A DNA stretch of 64,000 nucleotides, taken from the NCBI GenBank assembly GCA_024653215.1, contig JANLFU010000002.1, positions 62,001 to 126,000 of the forward strand, read 5' to 3'. The translations under genes and the position numbers were made by a program. Positions within the stretch are counted from its first letter, which is position 1; every line of letters begins with the position of its first letter. Under the pieces are notes generated by a model. That model searched no databases, was not told the DNA's origin, and was given only the letters and a program-made list of their open reading frames with translations. The DNA comes from Candidatus Saccharicenans sp. (lineage in GTDB: Bacteria > Acidobacteriota > Aminicenantia > Aminicenantales > Saccharicenantaceae). This document shows, piece after piece, positions 59,174 to 64,000 of this stretch.

Positions 59174-61339
59174 TTACTCGGGCCGGACTTTTTCCTTGAC
59201 GAAAGCTTCAATCACGTCGCCCGGCTGGACCGGGTCGGCCTTCTCCAGCCCGATACCGCACTCGTAGCCCTTGATGACCTCGGTCACGCTGTCCTTGAGG
59301 TGCTTGAGAGAGGAAATCCTGGTCTGGTAGAGAACTTCATTGCCGCGGATGACCCGGGCCTCGGCGTTCCTGACAATCTTGCCGTCGATGACCTGGCAGC
59401 CGAGGACCGTGCCCACCTTGGCGATCTGGAAAATCTTCTTGACCTGGGCCCGGCCGAGAACGGTTTCCTTGATGACCGGCTCCAGCATTCCGGCCACGGC
59501 CTTTTTCAGGTCGTCGGTCAGCTGGTAGATGATGCGGTAGAGCCTGATTTCCACCTTTTCGTTCTGGGCCAGCTCCTGGATCTTGGCAGGCACCTTGACG
59601 TTGTAACCGATGATGATGGCCCCGGAAGCCGAGGCCAGGAGGACATCGGCCTCGGTCACGTTGCCGGTTGAGGCCTGCAGGATGTTGATTTTGACCTTGT
59701 CGGTGCTGAGGGTCGGCAGCAATCCCCTGAGCACCTCGACCGAACCGTGGACGTCGGCCTTGATGATAACCGGGAGTTCCTTGGTCTGGCCCTTTTCAAT
59801 TTTCTTGAACAGGTCTTCCAGGGTCAGGGGGACTTCCTTGGCCTGGGGAGTTTTCTTCATCCGGGCGATCCGGAATTCGCAGATGCGGCGGGCGATTTCC
59901 AGGTCTGGCACCACCTGGAAGAAATTTCCGGCCTCGGGCACCTGGTCAAAGCCCAGGACCTCGACCGGGGTGGATGGCCCGGCGCTCTTGACCGGCTTGC
60001 CCCACTCGTCGAACAGGGCCCGGGCCTTGCCGTAGGTCAAACCGCAGATAAATGCCTGGCCGGGGGTGAGTGTGCCCAGCTGGACGATGACCGTGCCCAC
60101 CGGGCCTTTCTGGGGGTCAAGCCTGGATTCGAGGATAACGCCCTGGGCCGGGACGTAGGGATGGGACTTGAGCTCCAGGATGTCACCGAGCAGCAGGACC
60201 ATTTCCAGCAGCTCGTCTATGTTCTTTTTTTCCTTGGCCGAGATTTCCACACAGATGGTCTTGCCGCCCCACTCTTCCACGATCAGCCCTTCCTTGGCCA
60301 GCTGTTGCTTGACCCGCTCCGGGTTGGCCTCGGGCTTGTCTATTTTGTTGATGGCCACGATGATGGGCACGTTGGCCGCCTGGGCGTGGCTGATGGCTTC
60401 TTTTGTCTGGGGCATGACCCCGTCGTCGGCGGCCACGACCAGGATGACGATGTCGGTGAGCTGGGCTCCGCGGGCCCGGAGCTGGGTGAAGGCTTCGTGA
60501 CCCGGGGTGTCGATGAAGGTGATGTAACGGTTCTTGTAATTAACCCGGTAGGCCCCGATGTGCTGGGTGATTCCGCCTGCTTCGCGTTCGGCAATGTTGG
60601 AGGAGCGGATGGCATCCAGCAGGGTGGTCTTGCCGTGGTCAACGTGACCCATGATGGTCACCACCGGCGGCCTGGTCACCAGGTCGTTCTTGAGGCTGAA
60701 AGCCAGCTTCCTGATATCATGTTCCAGGGAAACCATTTCCAGGTCAACCTTGATAATCCTGGAGATGGCCTGGAGCAGCGATTCATCTATGAGATCAGAG
60801 GCTGCGGCGTCATAGCCGGCCGCCTGGAGATGGTCTATCAGGTCCTTGGGCTTTATCTTGAAGCGCTCGGCCAGGTCCTTGACCGAGATGCCTTCCTGGA
60901 TCTGGATTTTTGGCCGCGGCTTGGGAGCCGCCGGGGCCTTGGGAGCCGCGGGTTTAGCCGCCGGGGCAGCCGGTTTTTCCGGGGCCTGGGCCCTGGTGGC
61001 CGGCTCTGCCTTTGGTTCCGGGGCTGGTTTTGGCTGGGCCTGTGGCCCGGGGGCGGGCTCGGGCTTGTGTTCGGGTGCGGCCTTCGGAGCAGCCTTGGCG
61101 GCCGGTTGAGGCTTGGCCACTGCCGGCTGCGGTTTGCCGGCGGTGCCGGGTTTGGCTTCCTGGGCAGTCCTGGCGGCCGGAGCGGACGGGGCCTTGCCCT
61201 CAGCCGGGGCCTTTTTAGGGGCCGGCGTTCCGGCGGCCGCGGTCTTGGCTTCAGCCGCGGTCGAGGCCGGCTTTTTCTTGGTCTCGGCTTCTTTTTCGGC
61301 TTTGCCCTTGGTGGTGGTTTTGGTCTTGGTTTTGTCCAT
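59174..61339 (-). CDS. infB: Translation initiation factor IF-2
   Basis: 721 residues. A long low-complexity N-terminal segment rich in Ala, Pro and Lys (about 1-150) precedes the IF2 N-domain ([22 protein letters not shown]). The GTPase domain at about 230 has [20 protein letters not shown] and NKIDKPEA, followed by domains II-IV ([28 protein letters not shown], and [22 protein letters not shown] at the end). It positions initiator tRNA on the ribosome. Read with nusA upstream, 20 bases apart, without the ylxR gene that often separates them. Confidence 0.97.
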   Translation of the reverse strand: MDKTKTKTTTKGKAEKEAETKKKPASTAAEAKTAAAGTPAPKKAPAEGKAPSAPAARTAQEAKPGTAGKPQPAVAKPQPAAKAAPKAAPEHKPEPAPGPQAQPKPAPEPKAEPATRAQAPEKPAAPAAKPAAPKAPAAPKPRPKIQIQEGISVKDLAERFKIKPKDLIDHLQAAGYDAAASDLIDESLLQAISRIIKVDLEMVSLEHDIRKLAFSLKNDLVTRPPVVTIMGHVDHGKTTLLDAIRSSNIAEREAGGITQHIGAYRVNYKNRYITFIDTPGHEAFTQLRARGAQLTDIVILVVAADDGVMPQTKEAISHAQAANVPIIVAINKIDKPEANPERVKQQLAKEGLIVEEWGGKTICVEISAKEKKNIDELLEMVLLLGDILELKSHPYVPAQGVILESRLDPQKGPVGTVIVQLGTLTPGQAFICGLTYGKARALFDEWGKPVKSAGPSTPVEVLGFDQVPEAGNFFQVVPDLEIARRICEFRIARMKKTPQAKEVPLTLEDLFKKIEKGQTKELPVIIKADVHGSVEVLRGLLPTLSTDKVKINILQASTGNVTEADVLLASASGAIIIGYNVKVPAKIQELAQNEKVEIRLYRIIYQLTDDLKKAVAGMLEPVIKETVLGRAQVKKIFQIAKVGTVLGCQVIDGKIVRNAEARVIRGNEVLYQTRISSLKHLKDSVTEVIKGYECGIGLEKADPVQPGDVIEAFVKEKVRPE

Positions 61340-61359
61340 AGTCTATTCTTTAAGCTCTC

Positions 61360-62385
61360 TTATTCCTGGATTATTGAAATTTTCCAGCCGACCAGCTTGC
61401 TGGCCAGCCTGACGTTAATGCCCTTCTTGCCGATGGCCAGGGAGAACTGCTCCTTGTCCACATGGGCCTCCATCTCCTTGGCCTGCTTGTTACTGACCAC
61501 GATCTTGTTTATCCGGGCCGGGCTCAGGGCGGACTTGGCGTAAGCCTGGGGGTCGGCCGCCCACTCAATTATATCAATTTTTTCTCCGCCCAGCTCCTTG
61601 CTGATGGCCAGGATGCGGTTGCCCTTGACCCCGATGCAGGCCCCGACCGGGTCGATGTCCCGGTCCTGGCTGGCCACGGCCACCTTGGCCCTTTCTCCAG
61701 GCTGGCGGACCACGTCCTTGACCTGGATCGTCCCGGAAGCAATCTCCGGAATTTCCAGCTCCAGCAACTTCAGGAGAAAGCGGGGAGAGGTCCGGGAGAG
61801 CTGGACCTGGGGACCGCGAACGTTCTTCTGGACCTGGGTGATGACGGCCTTGACCAGGTCGCCCGGCCTGAACTCATCGCCTGGAAGTTTATCCTTGTTG
61901 GGGAGAAACACTTCCGCCCGGTTGACCTCGAGCACCGTGCCGTTATTCTCAAATCGCCTGACCACGCCGGTGACGATTTCGCCCATCCGGGGAGCGAATT
62001 CCTCGTAGACTTTCTCCTGCTCGGCGTCGCGGACCTTCTGGAAGATGACCTGCTTGGCGGCCTGGGCGGCAATCCGGCCCAGGGTTTCGGCCGGAAGCTC
62101 TATTTCAATTTCTTTCCCCAGCTTGGCTCCGGGGTCGTGAAGGACGGCTTCATCCTGGGATATTTCCCTGGCCGGGTCGGTGACTTCTTCCACCACCTTT
62201 TTTACCGCATAGACCCGAAGCTCGCTCTTTTCCGGCTTGAAGTCGACAACGATCTCCTCGCCCTTGTTGAAGAACTTGGCGGCGGCCAGGCGGAGCGATT
62301 CCTCGATGGCCTTGATGATGACCCGGGGCTGGACACCACGCTCCTTGCTGAGCTGGTTGATAGTGCTCCAAACGTTGACTTTCAT
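61360..62385 (-). CDS. nusA: Transcription termination/antitermination factor NusA
   Basis: 341 residues: N-terminal RNA-polymerase-binding domain, S1 domain (GEIVTGVVRRFENNGTVLEVN), then two KH domains (VGACIGVKGNRILAISKELGGEKIDI and SLAIGKKGINVRLASKLVG). It ends after the second KH domain, so it lacks the acidic repeats of E. coli NusA, as in many phyla. First gene of the operon nusA-infB-DUF503-rbfA-nrnA-truB, with a good promoter 39-67 bases upstream. Confidence 0.96.
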   Translation of the reverse strand: MKVNVWSTINQLSKERGVQPRVIIKAIEESLRLAAAKFFNKGEEIVVDFKPEKSELRVYAVKKVVEEVTDPAREISQDEAVLHDPGAKLGKEIEIELPAETLGRIAAQAAKQVIFQKVRDAEQEKVYEEFAPRMGEIVTGVVRRFENNGTVLEVNRAEVFLPNKDKLPGDEFRPGDLVKAVITQVQKNVRGPQVQLSRTSPRFLLKLLELEIPEIASGTIQVKDVVRQPGERAKVAVASQDRDIDPVGACIGVKGNRILAISKELGGEKIDIIEWAADPQAYAKSALSPARINKIVVSNKQAKEMEAHVDKEQFSLAIGKKGINVRLASKLVGWKISIIQE

Positions 62386-62423
62386 TACCAGGTTTATCCT
62401 TCACCCGCATAAAACGGATATGA

Positions 62424-62452
62424 ATTATATCTTAAAAGGGTAAAGGTTGCAA
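62424..62452 (-). promoter_or_regulatory. Promoter of the nusA-infB operon
   Basis: Minus strand TTGCAA, 17-base spacer, TATAAT (perfect -10). The start would be near 62417, about 31 bases before nusA. Confidence 0.6.
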
Positions 62453-62466
62453 TTGAACGGGAAAGG

Positions 62467-63819
62467 TCAGGCCGGCTCATCGGCCAGCTCGCCGTGCAGG
62501 CTGTATGGCCCGCAGCCGGTTATCCTGACTCTGACCATGCGGTTGCTGACGTCTTTCTCCGAGCGAAAGTTGACCACCTGGTAGCCTTCGTTCCGACCGG
62601 CATAGAGGTTGCCCTTCTTGCTGGCTCCGAGGCAGAGCACCCTGACCGTCCGGCCTACCAGGCTGCGGTTTAGCTCCAGCTGGATTTCTTTCTGCCTGGT
62701 CTGCAGCCTGACCAGGCGGTCTATCTTGACCTCTTCGGGCACGTCATCTTTCAGCCTGGAGGCGGCCGTCCTCGGCCGCGGGGAGTAGCGAAAGGAAAAG
62801 ATGTTGGCGAACCTGATTCTCTCCAGCAGGTCCATCGTTTGCTCAAAATCTTCCTCGGTCTCGGTGGGGAAACCGACGATGATATCCGTGCTCAGGCTGA
62901 TGTCCGGAAGCCGTGATTTCAGCCGGTCAATCTTTTCCAGGTAGTCGGCCCTGGTGTACTTCCGGTTCATCATTTCCAGGATGCGGTCGGATCCGGACTG
63001 GAGCGGCAGGTGAAGCTGGTGGCAGACCTTTCGGATTGAAGCCATGGCCTCGATGAGCTCCGGCCCGAAATCCCTGGGATGGGAGGTTATGAACCGGATC
63101 CACTCTATCCCCGAGATCTCGGCCACCCGGGCCAGCAGCTCGGGCAGTCCGGCCCCGGTTTCTGGGTCGCGGTAGGAGTTAACGTTCTGACCGAGAAGCT
63201 GCACTTCAAGGTAGCCGCGGTCGGAGAGAGACCTGACCTCTTCCAGGATGGAACGAAGCGGCCGGTACTTTTCCCGGCCCCGGACATAGGGCACCACACA
63301 GAAGGTGCAGAAGTTGTTGCAGCCTTCCATGATGGTGACGTAGGCCGAAACCCGGCTCTCCCGGGCTTCCGGGACGATGGGCAGGTCGGTCCAGTCTTTT
63401 TCCCAGGCAGTCAGGACCCGCCTTTCTTCCTGGAGATTTTTCAGGATGAGAGGAACCTCGGCGTACTGGTGTGGCCCGGCCACCAGGTCCAGGTAGGGAA
63501 ACTTCTTCAGCAATTTTTCCCGGTAGAGCTGGGCCACGCAGCCCAGGCAGGCCAGGACCGAACCCCGCCTTTCTTTCTGGTCCTTGAGCCGGCCCAGGTA
63601 GGAGAAAAGTTTCTCCACGGACTTTTCCCTGACGGCGCAGGTATTGACCAGGATGAAGTCGCTGTCCTCAGGATTTCTGGCTGGCCTGGCCCCGGCTGCC
63701 AGCAGCAGGCTGGCCAGGTGCTCGGAATCGTTGACGTTCATCTGGCAGCCGAAGGTGTGAATGTAAAAAGTCTTTCCGTCCAGCATCAGCTCACCGGTCT
63801 TTTCCATCGCTTGAGCCAT
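62467..63819 (-). CDS. miaB: tRNA-2-methylthio-N6-dimethylallyladenosine synthase
   Basis: Radical-SAM methylthiotransferase modifying A37 of tRNAs. 450 residues in the track: UPF0004 N-domain (KTFYIHTFGCQMNVNDSE, NTCAVREKSVEKLFSYLG, LGCVAQ), radical-SAM Cys motif CNNFCTFCVVP, QLLGQNVNSY, DIIVGFPTETEEDF, and a C-terminal TRAM domain (RTVRVLCLG). A TATAAT ends 2 bases before the track's ATG, so an internal ATG at 63807 or 63786 may be the real start. The other ATG choices change only the first 11 residues. Confidence 0.94.
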   Translation of the reverse strand: MAQAMEKTGELMLDGKTFYIHTFGCQMNVNDSEHLASLLLAAGARPARNPEDSDFILVNTCAVREKSVEKLFSYLGRLKDQKERRGSVLACLGCVAQLYREKLLKKFPYLDLVAGPHQYAEVPLILKNLQEERRVLTAWEKDWTDLPIVPEARESRVSAYVTIMEGCNNFCTFCVVPYVRGREKYRPLRSILEEVRSLSDRGYLEVQLLGQNVNSYRDPETGAGLPELLARVAEISGIEWIRFITSHPRDFGPELIEAMASIRKVCHQLHLPLQSGSDRILEMMNRKYTRADYLEKIDRLKSRLPDISLSTDIIVGFPTETEEDFEQTMDLLERIRFANIFSFRYSPRPRTAASRLKDDVPEEVKIDRLVRLQTRQKEIQLELNRSLVGRTVRVLCLGASKKGNLYAGRNEGYQVVNFRSEKDVSNRMVRVRITGCGPYSLHGELADEPA

Positions 63820-63820
63820 T

Positions 63821-63826
63821 ATTATA
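63821..63826 (-). promoter_or_regulatory. TATAAT -10 box adjacent to the miaB start
   Basis: Minus strand TATAAT ends 1-2 bases before the first miaB ATG. The -35 is weak (TAACCA at 17 bases). If used, the transcript would begin near 63814, just before the ATG at 63807. Confidence 0.38.
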
Positions 63827-64000
63827 GCCTAAACCGGGCCGGTTGGTTATGGGACAGGCGAGAACAAACGGGTGGAATTGCTTGTCAGGCCGGTTTAAGC
63901 CAATGAAATAATTAAATGAACATTTAAGATTCTGGACGGAAGCGGCTTTGTAAATTAATAACCTGATTAAATTAATAAAGTTTATGTTGGAAGAAGCTTT

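Noticed and set aside
59747-61543. 598-codon plus-strand ORF opposite infB (and similar long plus-strand ORFs at 3501-5378, 36912-38471, 26029-27630)
   Set aside because: Antisense shadows of clear genes (infB, pnp, HD-GYP/HEAT, AlkP). Long open antisense frames are common in GC-rich coding DNA; no protein motifs were seen.
1-64000. CRISPR, prophage, insertion sequence or integrative element
   Set aside because: No regularly spaced direct repeats, transposase, integrase or phage motifs were found; composition is even throughout.

Overview
The window is a continuous, gene-dense bacterial chromosome segment. It is GC-rich by eye, and its intergenic promoters resemble the sigma-70 consensus. 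I see no phage genes, insertion sequences, CRISPR arrays or rRNA. The gene content suggests a heterotrophic, peptide- and sugar-using, diderm (Gram-negative-type) anaerobe from a deep lineage such as Candidatus Aminicenantes or a relative of Acidobacteriota. Pointers are archaeal-type ProRS, tandem DUF507 genes, several secreted S9/M24/M23 peptidases, an Skp-like chaperone, an outer-membrane barrel and type II pseudopilins. The lineage is an inference; no rRNA or marker alignment is available here.

Layout. 0-6.5 kb: 3' end of proS, pcm and a DUF192 gene on the plus strand, then on the minus strand a rpsO-pnp operon running into three tandem pseudopilin genes, plus a 56-residue protein missed by the ORF track. 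6.7-23 kb: extracytoplasmic peptide catabolism (Tat-type D-aminoacylase, M23 endopeptidase, two S9 peptidases, an M24 peptidase), a four-gene ABC-2 transporter operon (ATPase-permease twice), a lipoprotein, a nitroreductase and a membrane metallophosphoesterase. 22.7-31 kb: a seven-gene minus-strand operon behind a consensus promoter. It holds three alkaline-phosphatase-superfamily enzymes, a small ribbon-helix-helix-like protein, an EMC3/Oxa1-like membrane protein, an aminotransferase and an OmpH/Skp-like chaperone.

31-42.6 kb: a two-CxxC protein disulfide oxidoreductase, a class III aminotransferase, and a minus-strand L-rhamnose block (GH78 alpha-L-rhamnosidase, rhaA, rhaB) interrupted by an overlapping HEAT-repeat/HD-GYP pair. 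42.8-55.4 kb: mostly single-gene units, each with a recognisable promoter: YjbQ, a DEDD exonuclease with TPRs, a zinc alcohol dehydrogenase, tRNA-Arg(ACG) followed 17 nt later by an adenylate-kinase-like gene, DUF1015, acyl-CoA dehydrogenase, an orphan ExbD, a TIGR04076 protein, CstA, an ACT-domain protein, a glutamine amidotransferase and a PKD-containing outer-membrane protein with a strong terminator. 55.9-63.8 kb: the translation/RNA block miaB, nusA-infB-DUF503-rbfA-nrnA-truB and two DUF507 genes, all minus strand.

Most interesting for follow-up: (1) the AlkP x3 / EMC3-like / Skp operon, which looks like an undescribed envelope-biogenesis module; (2) several operons whose -10 box sits so close to the start codon that the mRNA should be leaderless; (3) the HEAT/HD-GYP pair sharing an N-terminal domain; (4) the tRNA-Arg plus kinase arrangement; (5) a structured 590-bp non-coding gap.
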